Shown here one piece after another: positions 43,180-52,143 of a stretch of 64,000 nt of DNA (the first letter of the stretch is position 1; every line of letters starts with the position of its first letter). The notes under the pieces were generated by a model, which worked only from the letters and a program-made list of their open reading frames with translations, ran no database searches and had not been told where the DNA came from. This DNA is from Corynebacterium uterequi (GTDB lineage: Bacteria; Actinomycetota; Actinomycetes; Mycobacteriales; Mycobacteriaceae), in contig NZ_CP011546.1 in assembly GCF_001021065.1 (NCBI RefSeq), forward strand, positions 62,001-126,000, written 5' to 3'. The position numbers were made by a program, and so were the translations under genes.

Positions 43180-44124
43180 CTACACGGTGAGCACGATCTT
43201 GCCCGTCACCTCGCCGGAATCGAGCAGGTCGTGGGCGCGAGCCGCCTCCGCCATGGGCACGGTGGCGTGCACCAGGGGCCGGACCCGGCCGTCGGCGAGC
43301 ATGGGCCACACGTTCGCCACCGTCTCCGCGACGATGCGCGCCTTCTCCGCCCGCGGCCGGGAGCGCAGCGTTGTGGCGTGAATCGACTGCCGCCGCGGCA
43401 TCATCCGCGCCAGGTTCACCGTCGCCTTCGGCCCGGACTGCACGGCGATGACCACCAGCCGGCCACCGACTCGCAGGCAGCGCATATTGTCGTCGAGGTA
43501 ATCGGCCCCGACCACGTCCAGGATGAGGTCGCAGCTGTCGCGGAGCCGGTCGAGGAAATTCTCCGAGTGGTAGTTGATGAGGATGTCGGCCCCCAAGTCG
43601 CGGCAGGTCGCGAGCTTCTCGTCGCTGCCGGCGGTGACCGCCACCGTCGCCCCCAGCGCCTTGGCCACCTGAATAGCCATGGTCCCGATACCGCCCGCGC
43701 CGCCGTGGATGAGAACCGTCTCGCCGGCAGTGAGCCCACCCACCATGACTAGGTTGGACCACACCGTCACCGCCGCCTCCACCACGGCGGCCGTCGCCAC
43801 CGCGTCGAAGCCCTCCGGAACGTCGGTGAGTTGGCCCTCGGGCACCGCCACGTATTCCGCGTAGCCCCCGCCGGCGAGCAGTGCTCCCACCGGCTGGCCG
43901 GCGCGCGGACCGTCGACGATGGTGCCGGCGATCTCCAAGCCGAGGGTCTCCGGTTCCCCCTTCGGCGCCGGGTAGCGGCCCTGGGCCTGGACGAGGTCGG
44001 CGCGGTTGACACCGGCTGCCGCCACCTTCACCAGGACCTCGCCCTCACCGGGCACGGGGGTCGGGGCGTCTCGCCACTGCAGGGAGCGGGGGTCATCGGG
44101 GTTGGTCTGCACGATAGCCTTCAT
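43180..44124 (-). CDS. NADPH:quinone oxidoreductase (zinc-free MDR family, PIG3-like)
   Basis: A 314-residue medium-chain reductase without the zinc-binding cysteines of alcohol dehydrogenases. N-terminal GroES-like part with GVNRADLVQAQGRYPAPKG, then the nucleotide motif HGGAGGIGTMAIQ near residue 145. C-terminal GEVTGKIVLTV is family-typical. Expected to reduce quinones or enones with NAD(P)H in the cytoplasm. Place corresponds to Rv3777. It converges with the aminotransferase-like gene. Confidence 0.88.
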   Translation of the reverse strand: MKAIVQTNPDDPRSLQWRDAPTPVPGEGEVLVKVAAAGVNRADLVQAQGRYPAPKGEPETLGLEIAGTIVDGPRAGQPVGALLAGGGYAEYVAVPEGQLTDVPEGFDAVATAAVVEAAVTVWSNLVMVGGLTAGETVLIHGGAGGIGTMAIQVAKALGATVAVTAGSDEKLATCRDLGADILINYHSENFLDRLRDSCDLILDVVGADYLDDNMRCLRVGGRLVVIAVQSGPKATVNLARMMPRRQSIHATTLRSRPRAEKARIVAETVANVWPMLADGRVRPLVHATVPMAEAARAHDLLDSGEVTGKIVLTV

Positions 44125-44135
44125 GCCGACCTAAC

Positions 44136-44795
44136 CTAGTTGAGCAGTGAGAACTTCTCCAGGTCCTTCGTAGCGCCGGCGATGGTGATGACGTCGGAGG
44201 CCTCGATCGACCCGGCGATGTCCACCGGCTGCCAGATCCCGCGGCGACGCACCGACACCACCTGAACGTGGTGCTGCTGCCACAGCTCCAGCGGATCCGC
44301 GATAGCGACGGCGATGTCCGGCGCGGGCATGGCCACGACCGAGTAATCGCGGGCGATCTCCGCAAACTCGTGGATCCGCTCGTTGAGCAGGTGCGCCACC
44401 CGTCGACCAGTGTCGTACTCTGGGCGGACGACGTGGTGCACGCCGATGCGCTGCAGGATCCGCTCGTGCTGCCGGTTATCGGCCCGAGCCCAGATGGACG
44501 TCACCTCCCGCTCGGCGAGGATGCTGGCGGTGAGGATGGAATCCTCCAGGTGCTGGCCGATCGCCACCACCACCGTCGGCAGCTCGAACACGCCCAACTC
44601 CTCGAGGACCGCCTCCGACGTGGAATCCCCGCACGCCACCTCCCGGACGGAGGAGGCGTGGGCCTGCACTACCTTCGGGTCGGAATCGACGCCCAGCACC
44701 TCCACTCCCGAGGAGGACAGCTCGTGGGCGAGGGCGGAACCGAAGCGGCCCAACCCAAGCACAGCGACCGGGGTCGATTTGTTTCTCTTAGCCAA
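44136..44795 (-). CDS. TrkA/KtrA-type potassium channel regulatory subunit
   Basis: A 219-residue cytoplasmic RCK protein that gates the membrane pore subunit in response to nucleotides. N-terminal Rossmann fold with VLGLGRFGSALAHEL and the acidic end of strand 2 (VDSD), then RCK-C domain from about residue 135. The start overlaps the end of the pore gene by 8 bp, so they are co-translated. NAD(H) or ATP/ADP binding is the family rule. Confidence 0.9.
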   Translation of the reverse strand: MAKRNKSTPVAVLGLGRFGSALAHELSSSGVEVLGVDSDPKVVQAHASSVREVACGDSTSEAVLEELGVFELPTVVVAIGQHLEDSILTASILAEREVTSIWARADNRQHERILQRIGVHHVVRPEYDTGRRVAHLLNERIHEFAEIARDYSVVAMPAPDIAVAIADPLELWQQHHVQVVSVRRRGIWQPVDIAGSIEASDVITIAGATKDLEKFSLLN

Positions 44796-46182
44796 TGTAC
44801 GGCCTCTCTTCAGGATAGGAGAAGTGACGATCGGATCGACGCAGCGCCAGCGCGGCGACGAGCGTGAACGGACCCAACCGGCCGACGAGCATCACCACAC
44901 ACAGCATGAGCAGTGAGGGGACGCTGAGGTCGGCGGTGATTCCCGCCGACAAGCCCACCGTGCCGAACGCGGAAATGACCTCGAACGTGACGGCGTCGGC
45001 ATTCATCGACGGCTCCAACAGGCGAAGCACGATGATGCTCACCACCAGCAGCACCAGGCCCGAGGTGAGCACGGCCAGCGCCTGGCGGACCGCCGCGGCG
45101 GGGACGATACGCCGGCCGACGCACGTGTCCCGCCGACCGGCGAATTCCGCCGACACAGCCGCGAGCACCACCGCCAGGGTGGTCACTTTCAAACCGCCCG
45201 CGGTACCGGCCGAACCGCCGCCGAAGAACATGAGCACATCGGTGAGCAGCAGGGTAGCCGGGGACGCCTCCCCGTAGTCGATCGCGTTGAACCCTGCCGT
45301 GCGCGGGGTGACGGCGGCGAAGAAGGAGTTGAGCGCAAATGCGCCGGGGCCAAGGTCGGCGAAGGTCCAGTGGAACTCAGAGATCGCGAAACCGACCGTG
45401 CCCACCGCCAGCAGCAGCAGGGTCATTTGCACCGTGATACTGGTGGTCATCGACCACGGTCGGGATCCCCGGCGCAGAACCTTGCGGGTGATGTCGGCCA
45501 GCACCGGATACCCCAGGCCGCCGATGATGACCGATGCCGCAATGGGCAGCAGGATCCAGCCGTCGGAGTGATAGGAGATCAGGTTGTTCGGCGACAGCGA
45601 GAACCCGGCGTTGTTGAACGCGGAAATCGCGTGGAATAGGCCCTGCCACACCGCCTCGCCGGCGGACATGTCGTAGGCGACGGCGAAGCGCACCGCCATG
45701 ACAACGGCCGCCGTTGCCTCGCAGGTCAAGGTGAGGATCACCGCCGCCAAGACGGTGGTGCGGAACCGGCCCGGGGCGAGCATCCGCCCCTCGGCCTCAG
45801 CCACCCGGCGCTGCGAGATCTGCAGCCGCCGGGACAGGGCAATGCCCAACAAGGTGGCCAGGGTCATCACACCTAAGCCGCTGGTCTGAATCAGGGTGAT
45901 GATGACGGCCTCGCCGAAGGTGGAAAAGTGCGAGCCGGTGTCCACGATGGCCAAACCGGTCAGGGACACCGCGGACACGGCGGTGAACAGGGCCGTCACG
46001 ACGTCGGTGGGGTGGCCGTCGGCGGACGCCAACGGGCAGGCCAACAACGCGGTACCGCCGGCGACAAGCCCGACGATGCCGGTCGCCGCCATCCGCGACG
46101 GGGTCAAGGTCCGGGCATCCGCCCGGTGAGCCCAGGAGACGCGGCGCTGAGCTGACGCCCCGGGACGATGCTGGGAAAGCAT
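44788..46182 (-). CDS. TrkH/KtrB-type potassium uptake pore protein
   Basis: A 464-residue membrane protein with four pore repeats. The filter segments are recognisable: [38 protein letters not shown] and [12 protein letters not shown], each with the conserved glycine. Corynebacteria have a KtrAB-like system (CglK in C. glutamicum) to which this pair probably corresponds. Acts in K+ uptake driven by the membrane potential or sodium. The RCK subunit gene follows with an 8-bp overlap; a tRNA gene begins 76 bp upstream in the divergent direction. Confidence 0.9.
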   Translation of the reverse strand: MLSQHRPGASAQRRVSWAHRADARTLTPSRMAATGIVGLVAGGTALLACPLASADGHPTDVVTALFTAVSAVSLTGLAIVDTGSHFSTFGEAVIITLIQTSGLGVMTLATLLGIALSRRLQISQRRVAEAEGRMLAPGRFRTTVLAAVILTLTCEATAAVVMAVRFAVAYDMSAGEAVWQGLFHAISAFNNAGFSLSPNNLISYHSDGWILLPIAASVIIGGLGYPVLADITRKVLRRGSRPWSMTTSITVQMTLLLLAVGTVGFAISEFHWTFADLGPGAFALNSFFAAVTPRTAGFNAIDYGEASPATLLLTDVLMFFGGGSAGTAGGLKVTTLAVVLAAVSAEFAGRRDTCVGRRIVPAAAVRQALAVLTSGLVLLVVSIIVLRLLEPSMNADAVTFEVISAFGTVGLSAGITADLSVPSLLMLCVVMLVGRLGPFTLVAALALRRSDRHFSYPEERPYIG

Positions 46183-46257
46183 GGAGACATACTAGCGCCG
46201 AGATTTCATCTGTCCATCCTGCCGTGCGCTACAGTAGATGCGAGCTGCGCGCAGCGA

Positions 46258-46342
<85 letters not shown>

Positions 46343-46488
46343 CAAAACCGAAAACGCCTGGTCACTGTTGACCAGGCGCTTTCTTTGTTTTCATGGTGTT
46401 TTACCTGTTCAGAGCCTATGTCCAGGGTGGACATAGGCGGACGTGTAGGGGCGTAAAGCGAGTCCCGTAAGCGAAAGTTAAGGGAAAT
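46343..46488 (+). repeat. tRNA-Ser 3'-flank repeat, copy A
   Basis: The 146 bp after this tRNA align, with only a one- or two-base gap, to the 148 bp after the second tRNA-Ser at 51671-51818, roughly three quarters or more of bases being identical by eye. It includes the tRNA terminator, then a perfect hairpin with 11-bp arms (46414-46438, GCCTATGTCCA around GGG), then the shared block around GTCCCGTAAG. No gene seen. Confidence 0.85.
46355..46389 (+). terminator. rho-independent terminator of tRNA-Ser(TGA)
   Basis: Perfect 10-bp stem CGCCTGGTCA (46355-46364) and TGACCAGGCG (46369-46378), loop CTGT, followed by CTTTCTTTGTTTT. Confidence 0.88.
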
Positions 46489-46579
46489 CTAACTCTCATC
46501 GATGCTCTTACTTCGAGGACGGAAAGCCGGCTATGCGGCGGGACGAAGATCACAGTCGAAAGCGGGTGGGAACTTCGGC

Positions 46580-47599
46580 TCAGTCTCTGAGGTAGCGCCC
46601 GTAGCCGCCGCGGAGGCTGAGCGCATCAATGCCTCGGGAACGCAACGCCGCAGCCGCCTGCACCGAGCGGACCCCGCTAGCGCAGTAAACGACGACCCTC
46701 GAATCGGCTGGTGTCCAGCCAGCCAGGACGTCGGCCAGCGGGACGAGCAACGCCCCCGGGATTATGCCCAGCGCGGTCTCCTCCGGCTCCCTAACATCGA
46801 GCAGCAGCGATCCGTCTAGGTGATCAATCTCGGGCACGTCGACGGGAGTCTGTCGCGGTGGGTCCTGCCGCAACACGTGCTCAGTGACTGCCGAAGAGGC
46901 CACGAGAGGCACATATTCCCACGTCCCGGAAAGGGAATCGAAATACCCCAGCCGGCCGACGAGCGGCGTGCCCACCCCGGACACGATCTTCAGCGCCTCC
47001 ATCGCCATCGCCGAGCCGACGACCCCCACCACCGGGCCGAGCACCCCGGCCTGCGCGCAGCTGGGGACGGTGCCGGGCGCCGGCGGGGTAGGAAAGAGGT
47101 CCTCGTAGATGGGCCCGCGTCCGGCCCAGAACACCGACAACTGCGCCTCGAAGCCAAGGATCGAGGCCCAGACGTGGGGGATGCGCAGACGGGCACACGC
47201 GTGGGAGACCACATGGCGGGTATCGAAGTTATCGCTGCCGTCGAGGACGACGTCGCAGCCGTCGAGCAGTTCACGGGAATTGTCCCAGGTCACACGCTCA
47301 TTGACGACGTCCACCCGAACCTCGGGGTTGAGTTCCCGCATGGTCGCGGCGGCGGAGTCCGCCTTGGACGTTCCCACCCGTGCCGTGGTGTGAATGACTT
47401 GGCGGTGCAGGTTGGACAGCTCGACGGCGTCGTCGTCGATGACCCGGATCCGGCCGACCCCGGCCGCCGCGAGGTAGAGCAGGGCCGGTGACCCGAGCCC
47501 GCCCGCGCCCACCACCGCCACGTGGGCGGCGGCCAGTGCCTCCTGACCCGCGTGGCCGAAACCGGGCAAGGTCACCTGCCGCACATACCGATTACTCAT
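46580..47599 (-). CDS. moeB: MoeB-type adenylyltransferase/sulfurtransferase with C-terminal rhodanese
   Basis: Activates the C-terminal glycine of the sulfur carrier MoaD by adenylation and, through its rhodanese domain, probably supplies sulfur. 339 residues: ThiF/MoeB domain at ~5-235 with VGAGGLGSPALLYLAAAG, DDDAVELSNLHRQ and the catalytic-Cys segment PSCAQAGVLGP; rhodanese domain at ~255-339 with active Cys in VVYCASGVRS. The ATG at 47599 overlaps the moaE stop as ATGA. Last gene of the moeA-mog-moaE-moeB unit. Confidence 0.92.
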   Translation of the reverse strand: MSNRYVRQVTLPGFGHAGQEALAAAHVAVVGAGGLGSPALLYLAAAGVGRIRVIDDDAVELSNLHRQVIHTTARVGTSKADSAAATMRELNPEVRVDVVNERVTWDNSRELLDGCDVVLDGSDNFDTRHVVSHACARLRIPHVWASILGFEAQLSVFWAGRGPIYEDLFPTPPAPGTVPSCAQAGVLGPVVGVVGSAMAMEALKIVSGVGTPLVGRLGYFDSLSGTWEYVPLVASSAVTEHVLRQDPPRQTPVDVPEIDHLDGSLLLDVREPEETALGIIPGALLVPLADVLAGWTPADSRVVVYCASGVRSVQAAAALRSRGIDALSLRGGYGRYLRD

Positions 47600-48063
47600 T
47601 CCAATCCCACCCACGTCGACGGCCCATCAAGCAGTTTCTGTTCCTTCCAGATCGGCACCTCCGCCTTGACCTGGTCGGCCAGGGCGGACGCGGCCGCGAA
47701 GGCGTCGCCGCGGTGCGCGGACGCAGCAAGCACCACAAACGCGACATCCCCAATCGCCAGCGCTCCCACGCGGTGCGCCGTCCACAGCCGAGTACGCGGA
47801 TGGCGGCGGCAAACCTCGTCCGCCACCCGTGCGATCTCCACCGCGGCGCTCGGGTGGGCGCTGTACGTCAGCGACTCCACCCGTCGTCCCCCGTCGTGGT
47901 CGCGGACCACGCCCTCGAAAGCGACCAGGGCACCCATCGCCTCCGACAGGGTCGCCGCGCGGGCGTCGGCGAGCAGCGGTTCCAGCGGGGCATCGGTCAG
48001 GGTGGTCGCCACGACGATGCCCGTCTGCTCGGCGACGTAGCTCGGGTCCTCGTTAGTGCTCAT
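47596..48063 (-). CDS. moaE: molybdopterin synthase catalytic subunit MoaE
   Basis: Transfers sulfur from MoaD thiocarboxylate to precursor Z, making the molybdopterin dithiolene. 155 residues; AFEGVVRDHDGG, the RVGALAIGD strand-turn and the C-terminal PIWKEQ with the catalytic Lys are all present. It overlaps mog by 11 bp and moeB by 4 bp. Confidence 0.94.
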   Translation of the reverse strand: MSTNEDPSYVAEQTGIVVATTLTDAPLEPLLADARAATLSEAMGALVAFEGVVRDHDGGRRVESLTYSAHPSAAVEIARVADEVCRRHPRTRLWTAHRVGALAIGDVAFVVLAASAHRGDAFAAASALADQVKAEVPIWKEQKLLDGPSTWVGLE

Positions 48064-48565
48064 AGGTTCCTTCCAACAGGTCGACGATGGGTACCAGCAG
48101 CTCGTCGAGGACCGCGCAGCCGTCCTTCACACCCCCGCGCGAGCCAGGCAGCGTCATGGCGAACGTGTGGCCGGCGACGCCCGCCACCGCCCGGGAGAGC
48201 ACCGCCGTGGGCACGTGTGCTCGACCAACTTCCCAGAAGGCGTGCACCACCCCGGGAAGGTGGCGCTGAAGGTGCGCGTCGACAGCCTCCACCGTCCGGT
48301 CGTCCTCGGTGATCCCCGTACCACCGGAGGTGAGAATGACGCTCGGGCGCGGGTCGCGGGCGAAGGCCTCGTCCACCGCCGCGGCGATGTCCGCATCGGC
48401 GACGACGATCGGCTCCGGCGTCGCGAAGCCCTTGCGGCGCAGAAACTCCACCGCCAGCGGGCCGGAGGTGTCCTCGTACACCCCGTGGGCGGCGCGGGTC
48501 GACGCGACGATAACCACGCCGGTGCGCCCCGGGCGTGTCCGGTCGGATGCGTGATCGTGAACCAT
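48053..48565 (-). CDS. mog: molybdopterin adenylyltransferase (MogA/MoaB type)
   Basis: Adenylylates molybdopterin before metal insertion by MoeA. 170 residues from ATG 48565, which has AGGAGG seven bases upstream. The MPT-binding motif TSGGTGITEDDRTVEA and the later LPGSRGGVKDG are diagnostic; PSVILTSGG gives the preceding strand. A longer frame upstream overlaps moeA and has no similarity. Lies 17 bp after moeA. Confidence 0.93.
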   Translation of the reverse strand: MVHDHASDRTRPGRTGVVIVASTRAAHGVYEDTSGPLAVEFLRRKGFATPEPIVVADADIAAAVDEAFARDPRPSVILTSGGTGITEDDRTVEAVDAHLQRHLPGVVHAFWEVGRAHVPTAVLSRAVAGVAGHTFAMTLPGSRGGVKDGCAVLDELLVPIVDLLEGTYEH

Positions 48566-48582
48566 GGTGAATCCTCCTGTGC

Positions 48583-49761
48583 TCACAGCGGGTAGACGGT
48601 GACGACGTCGCCGGGAACCAGCGATGCTGCCGCCGGGATACGGATAAGGCACGTGGCTTCCGCCGATCGAGCCAGCAGGTGCGACGACGCCCCTCGCACC
48701 GGCGTGGCGACAACGGTGGCGTCCTCGACATGCAACCGCCCTCGCAGCAACTGCTCCCGGTGGTCCGGCAACCCCGTCACGGCTGTCGACAACCGTGCGG
48801 TGATCGGTTCGTCGACGGTACCGACCAGCGGGGCGACGTACAGCCGGAAACTCACCAGCGTGGACAGGGGATTGCCCGGCAGGCACACTACCGGCACGCC
48901 GTCGAAGCGCGCCAAGCCTTGAGGCCCGCCCGGTTGCTGGTCGACGTGCCCAAACCACCCCGTGGGCGACAACACTTGCCGGACCACCTCGAACGCCCCG
49001 GCCGAAATGCCGCCCGAGGTGACGATGAACGACGGCCGATGGGCGGCCACCGCCGCGCGCACGTCCGCGGCGAGTCGGGTGGGGTCGTCGTCGGTGCGCA
49101 CGAACCCGGCGACGACGATGCCGTAGCGGGCCGCCAGCGCGGCCAGCATCGGGGCGTTGGAGTCCGGTATGGATGCGCTGCCGGATCCGCCTACCTCGGC
49201 GCCACCGGTGACGATGAGCATCGATGCGCGGGCGACGACTTTGACCGTGGCCACGCCCTGGGCCACGAGCACTGCCACCGCTGCCGGGGTGAGCGCACCA
49301 CCGGCGTGGAGCAGCAGCTCTCCGCTTTGGATATCCGATCCGCGCCGCCGCACGAACTGACCGGTCTGGGTCGCCGGGACCGACACCACGGCACCCTCGG
49401 TGACAAAGTCTCCTGGCCGGCATTCTTCCACCGGCACCACAGCCGCCGTGCCTGCCGGCAGTTTCGCCCCTGTCATCACCGGGACGACGTCGCCCTCAAT
49501 CCCCTCCGGGTACTGCGTCGACGGGTCCGTGCCCGCCGGAATCACCGGCCCCACCCGAAACCGGCCCGGGGTGGCGGCGCATTGCTGCGACGACAGGGCG
49601 TAGCCGTCCATCTGGGAATTATCGAAAGCAGGAAGGTCCGACGCGGCGTAGACGTCGTCGGCCAGCACCCGGCCCGCCGCCTCGGTGGTCTTCACTGCCT
49701 CCACTCCGAGGGGAAGTAGGAGCCGGCGAGTGGATTCGAGGTGCTCTTCGATCGTCGGCAC
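48583..49761 (-). CDS. moeA: molybdopterin molybdenumtransferase MoeA
   Basis: Inserts molybdate into adenylylated molybdopterin. 392 residues from GTG 49761. DNSQMDGYA near residue 48, VMTGAKLPAGTAAVV near 95, the MPT-binding GGISAGAFEVV and PGNPLSTLVSF are in the correct order, with the C-terminal beta-barrel after ~320. The aspartate usual in the GGxSxGxxD segment is replaced by Phe/Glu here, a common actinobacterial variation. First gene of the minus-strand Moco unit; moaD is divergent with 84 bp between starts. Confidence 0.94.
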   Translation of the reverse strand: MPTIEEHLESTRRLLLPLGVEAVKTTEAAGRVLADDVYAASDLPAFDNSQMDGYALSSQQCAATPGRFRVGPVIPAGTDPSTQYPEGIEGDVVPVMTGAKLPAGTAAVVPVEECRPGDFVTEGAVVSVPATQTGQFVRRRGSDIQSGELLLHAGGALTPAAVAVLVAQGVATVKVVARASMLIVTGGAEVGGSGSASIPDSNAPMLAALAARYGIVVAGFVRTDDDPTRLAADVRAAVAAHRPSFIVTSGGISAGAFEVVRQVLSPTGWFGHVDQQPGGPQGLARFDGVPVVCLPGNPLSTLVSFRLYVAPLVGTVDEPITARLSTAVTGLPDHREQLLRGRLHVEDATVVATPVRGASSHLLARSAEATCLIRIPAAASLVPGDVVTVYPL

Positions 49762-49845
49762 AGCCCATCCTTTTCCTGTGAGGATCCGTCAACGTCCCTC
49801 ATGATAGCGTCGAGCGCATATCCGAAAAGGAGGGAGTACACCGAC

Positions 49846-50106
49846 GTGGAGATCCACTACTTCGCCGCTGCCCGCGCTGCCGCCGGCATCCCCGTCGAGC
49901 ACATCGACACCGCTGCTGGCGCCACCGTCGGCGAGATTCTCGCCGCCCGCGCTGCCGCCCACGACGGCCGCACCCAGGCCGGAATGAGCTTCGGCGACGT
50001 GCTCGCCCGCTGCACCTTTCTGCTCGACGGCGCCCGCGTGGAGAGCGATGCCACCGTCGACGGCGCCCACCGCCTCGACGTCCTCCCGCCCTTCGCCGGC
50101 GGCTAG
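49846..50106 (+). CDS. moaD: molybdopterin synthase sulfur carrier MoaD
   Basis: A ubiquitin-like sulfur carrier of 86 residues ending PPFAGG; the terminal Gly-Gly is adenylated by MoeB and thiocarboxylated. GTG 49846 (VEIHYFAAARAAAGI) gives the standard N-terminus; AGGAGGG lies about 12 bases upstream, a long but workable spacing. Divergent from moeA, so it probably has its own promoter in the 84-bp gap. Its stop overlaps the convergent membrane gene by 4 bp. Confidence 0.88.
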   Translation: MEIHYFAAARAAAGIPVEHIDTAAGATVGEILAARAAAHDGRTQAGMSFGDVLARCTFLLDGARVESDATVDGAHRLDVLPPFAGG

Positions 50107-50477
50107 GGCTGCCGCGGCGCCGTCAGGGTGCCCGTCGCCGAGCGTGCCACCCCGAGGATCACCGCGCCGACGACCGCCCACCCGAAGCCGTCAATGACCA
50201 ACCCCAGGCCCACCTGCTGCGCCAACCAACTCGTCGCCACCAGGATGAGACCGTTGATGACCAGCGAAAACAAACCCAGAGTCAGGCAGGTCAGCGGTAA
50301 GCCCACCGTGTGTAGAAACGGCCCGACCACGGCGTTGACCAGGCAAAACACCGCAGCAACGCCGAGGAACGTCCACTCGTCGCCCACCAGCGTGATCCCC
50401 GGCAGCAGCCACACCACCGCGTACAGCGCAACCGCCACGACGACGACGTCGAGCGCAACACTTACCAATCCTCGCAT
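50103..50477 (-). CDS. phage-holin-4 superfamily (YvlD-like) membrane protein
   Basis: A 124-residue protein with four hydrophobic segments and the family pattern LLPGITL plus FCLVNAVVGPFLHTVGLPLTCLTLGLFSLVINGLIL. Despite the family name these are chromosomal membrane proteins of unknown role, common beside envelope-stress genes. It follows the aminotransferase gene by 3 bp on the same strand. Confidence 0.82.
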   Translation of the reverse strand: MRGLVSVALDVVVVAVALYAVVWLLPGITLVGDEWTFLGVAAVFCLVNAVVGPFLHTVGLPLTCLTLGLFSLVINGLILVATSWLAQQVGLGLVIDGFGWAVVGAVILGVARSATGTLTAPRQP

Positions 50478-50480
50478 CGC

Positions 50481-51500
50481 TTACAGCCCCGCCTCCCGCC
50501 ACGCGTCGAGCAGCCGCTTCGCTTCCGCCCGCGTGGTCACCGTGATCCGCACTCCCTCCGGGAAGGCGCGGACCAGCACCCCCTGCTGCGCCAACGCGTG
50601 AGCGACCGCCGCGGAGTCAACCCCCGGCAACCACACGAAGTTCGCCTGGCTGCGCAGCGCACCCACGGCGTCGGCGACCTCATCGCGCACCGCCACCGTC
50701 TCCTCCACCCGGGCCAGGAGCTCCTCGCGGGCCGCCAGAGACGCCAACGCCCCGGCCTGGGCCACGCTGGACACCCCGAAGGGGATGGCCACCTTGTCCA
50801 ACGCCGCAATGACCTTTTCCGGGCCGAAGGCGTAGCCCACCCGCACCCCGGCCAGCCCATAGGCCTTGGAAAAGGTACGCAGTCCCACCACGTTGGGCCG
50901 GTCCATGTAGTCCGTAGCGACCGGGCTGTCCGCGGCCCGGTTGAATTCCACATAAGCTTCGTCCACGGCGACGAGCACATTCTCCGGAACCTGGTCGAGG
51001 AAGGCCTCGAACTGAGCCACCGTAATGGTCTGCCCGGAGGGGTTATTGGGGTTGCACACAAAGATCAGTGACGTGCGCTCGGTTATCGCGTCGAGCATCC
51101 CCTGAAGATCATGCCCGCCGTCGGCGAGCAGCGGGATCGGGCGGGCCGTCGCGCCGACCACCTGGACGAAAATCGGATACGCCTCGAAGCTGCGCCAGGG
51201 GAAGATGACCTCGCTGTCCGGCGTCGAGGTGATCTGTACCAACTGCTGGCACAGGGCAGAGGAGCCGACGCCCACCGCCACCCGAGACGCCGGGAGGCGC
51301 AGCTGGGCCGCCAACGCCTCCTTCAATGCTGTTGCCCCCATATCCGGGTAGCGGTTCGCCCCCGCCGCCGCCTCGGCCATCGCGGCCGCCGCCGATGGCA
51401 GCGGGGGCGTGGCGACCTCGTTCGACGACAACTTGAGCGCATCCGCGCGCCGCGCGCCGGGAACGTAGGAAGGAAGTGAGTCCAAGTCGTGGCGAATCAT
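50481..51500 (-). CDS. pat: histidinol-phosphate/aromatic aminotransferase (HisC/Pat type)
   Basis: A PLP-dependent fold-type-I enzyme of 339 residues. NPNNPSG near residue 148, DEAYVEF near 180, and the PLP lysine in RTFSKAYGLAGVRVGY near 213 identify the HisC group. A short HisC2/Pat form beside this synteny block in mycobacteria and corynebacteria is thought to convert phenylpyruvate or hydroxyphenylpyruvate to Phe/Tyr; tyrA lies in the same window. Histidinol-phosphate activity cannot be excluded. Confidence 0.87.
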   Translation of the reverse strand: MIRHDLDSLPSYVPGARRADALKLSSNEVATPPLPSAAAAMAEAAAGANRYPDMGATALKEALAAQLRLPASRVAVGVGSSALCQQLVQITSTPDSEVIFPWRSFEAYPIFVQVVGATARPIPLLADGGHDLQGMLDAITERTSLIFVCNPNNPSGQTITVAQFEAFLDQVPENVLVAVDEAYVEFNRAADSPVATDYMDRPNVVGLRTFSKAYGLAGVRVGYAFGPEKVIAALDKVAIPFGVSSVAQAGALASLAAREELLARVEETVAVRDEVADAVGALRSQANFVWLPGVDSAAVAHALAQQGVLVRAFPEGVRITVTTRAEAKRLLDAWREAGL

Positions 51501-51583
51501 GGGGCCATCCTAGCCTGCCGGCCATTTTGGTCCGGGCGAATGAGCGCACTACGATGGGAGCACGGTGCATCCTCGCACCGGAT

Positions 51584-51670
51584 GGAGATGTGCCAGAGTG
51601 GCCGATTGGGGCTCCCTGCTAAGGAGTTGACCTTTCACGAGGTCCGCAGGTTCAAATCCTGTCATCTCCG
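51584..51670 (+). tRNA. tRNA-Ser (anticodon GCT)
   Basis: Acceptor arms GGAGATG/CATCTCC, discriminator G at 51670, no encoded CCA. Anticodon loop CTGCTAA gives GCT. Long variable arm (TTGACCTTTCACGAGGTC) and T loop GGTTCAAATCC are as expected. Confidence 0.97.
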
Positions 51671-51818
51671 CAAAACCGAAAACGCCTGGTCGTCACTGGC
51701 CAGGCGTTTTTCTTTGTTTTCGTGGCGTTTTGGCTGGTCATGGCACTTATCCAAGGTGGACGTAGACGGACGTGCGAGGGCGCAGAGTGTGTCCCGTAAG
51801 ACAGAGTTAAGCGAAAAT
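51671..51818 (+). repeat. tRNA-Ser 3'-flank repeat, copy B
   Basis: Aligns with 46343-46488 from the first base after the tRNA to GCGAAAAT. The hairpin of copy A is decayed here (TCCA-AGG-TGGA only), while GTCCCGTAAG and AGTTAAG are conserved. No gene seen between this and the next tRNA. Confidence 0.85.
51681..51713 (+). terminator. rho-independent terminator of tRNA-Ser(GCT)
   Basis: Stem AACGCCTGG (51681-51689) with CCAGGCGTT (51700-51708), followed by TTTTCTTTGTTTT. Confidence 0.88.
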
Positions 51819-51884
51819 GTCCGGCCAGGGCCGGGGCGGGGATTTGGCACTAGCTTCGGGGCGGGTCTAAGCTTCTTGCTCAGC

Positions 51885-51957
51885 GCGCCCGTAGCTCAAC
51901 GGATAGAGCATCTGACTACGGATCAGAAGGTTGGGGGTTCGAATCCCTCCGGGCGCA
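51885..51957 (+). tRNA. tRNA-Arg (anticodon ACG), copy 1
   Basis: GCGCCCG/CGGGCGC acceptor, anticodon loop CTACGGA giving ACG, T loop GGTTCGAATCC, discriminator A at 51957. The three following bases are CCA, so the tail is encoded in this copy. Identical over its length to the copy at 54558. Confidence 0.97.
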
Positions 51958-51968
51958 CCATTCGATCA

Positions 51969-51991
51969 CCCCCACCTTAAGGTGGGGGTTT
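51969..51991 (+). terminator. terminator after tRNA-Arg copy 1
   Basis: Perfect palindrome CCCCCACCTT/AAGGTGGGGG (51969-51988) followed by TTT. The short loop makes it possible in both directions. Confidence 0.75.
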
Positions 51992-52143
51992 CGTCGTATC
52001 CTGGGGGTATTTGCGCTGGTCGCGCTGAAAAATCTCACGGGGAGGAGAGGTGGGGGTGGCCTCGACAGCGGAAAAATGTAATCCACGCAATACGATGTGC
52101 CAAAGGAGACCCATTCGTACACGCACGAGAAAGCGCGGCAATC

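Noticed and set aside
46502-46819. A 105-codon plus-strand frame beginning in the tRNA-Ser flank
   Set aside because: It overlaps the 3' part of moeB with its rhodanese domain, has no family similarity and no ribosome site.
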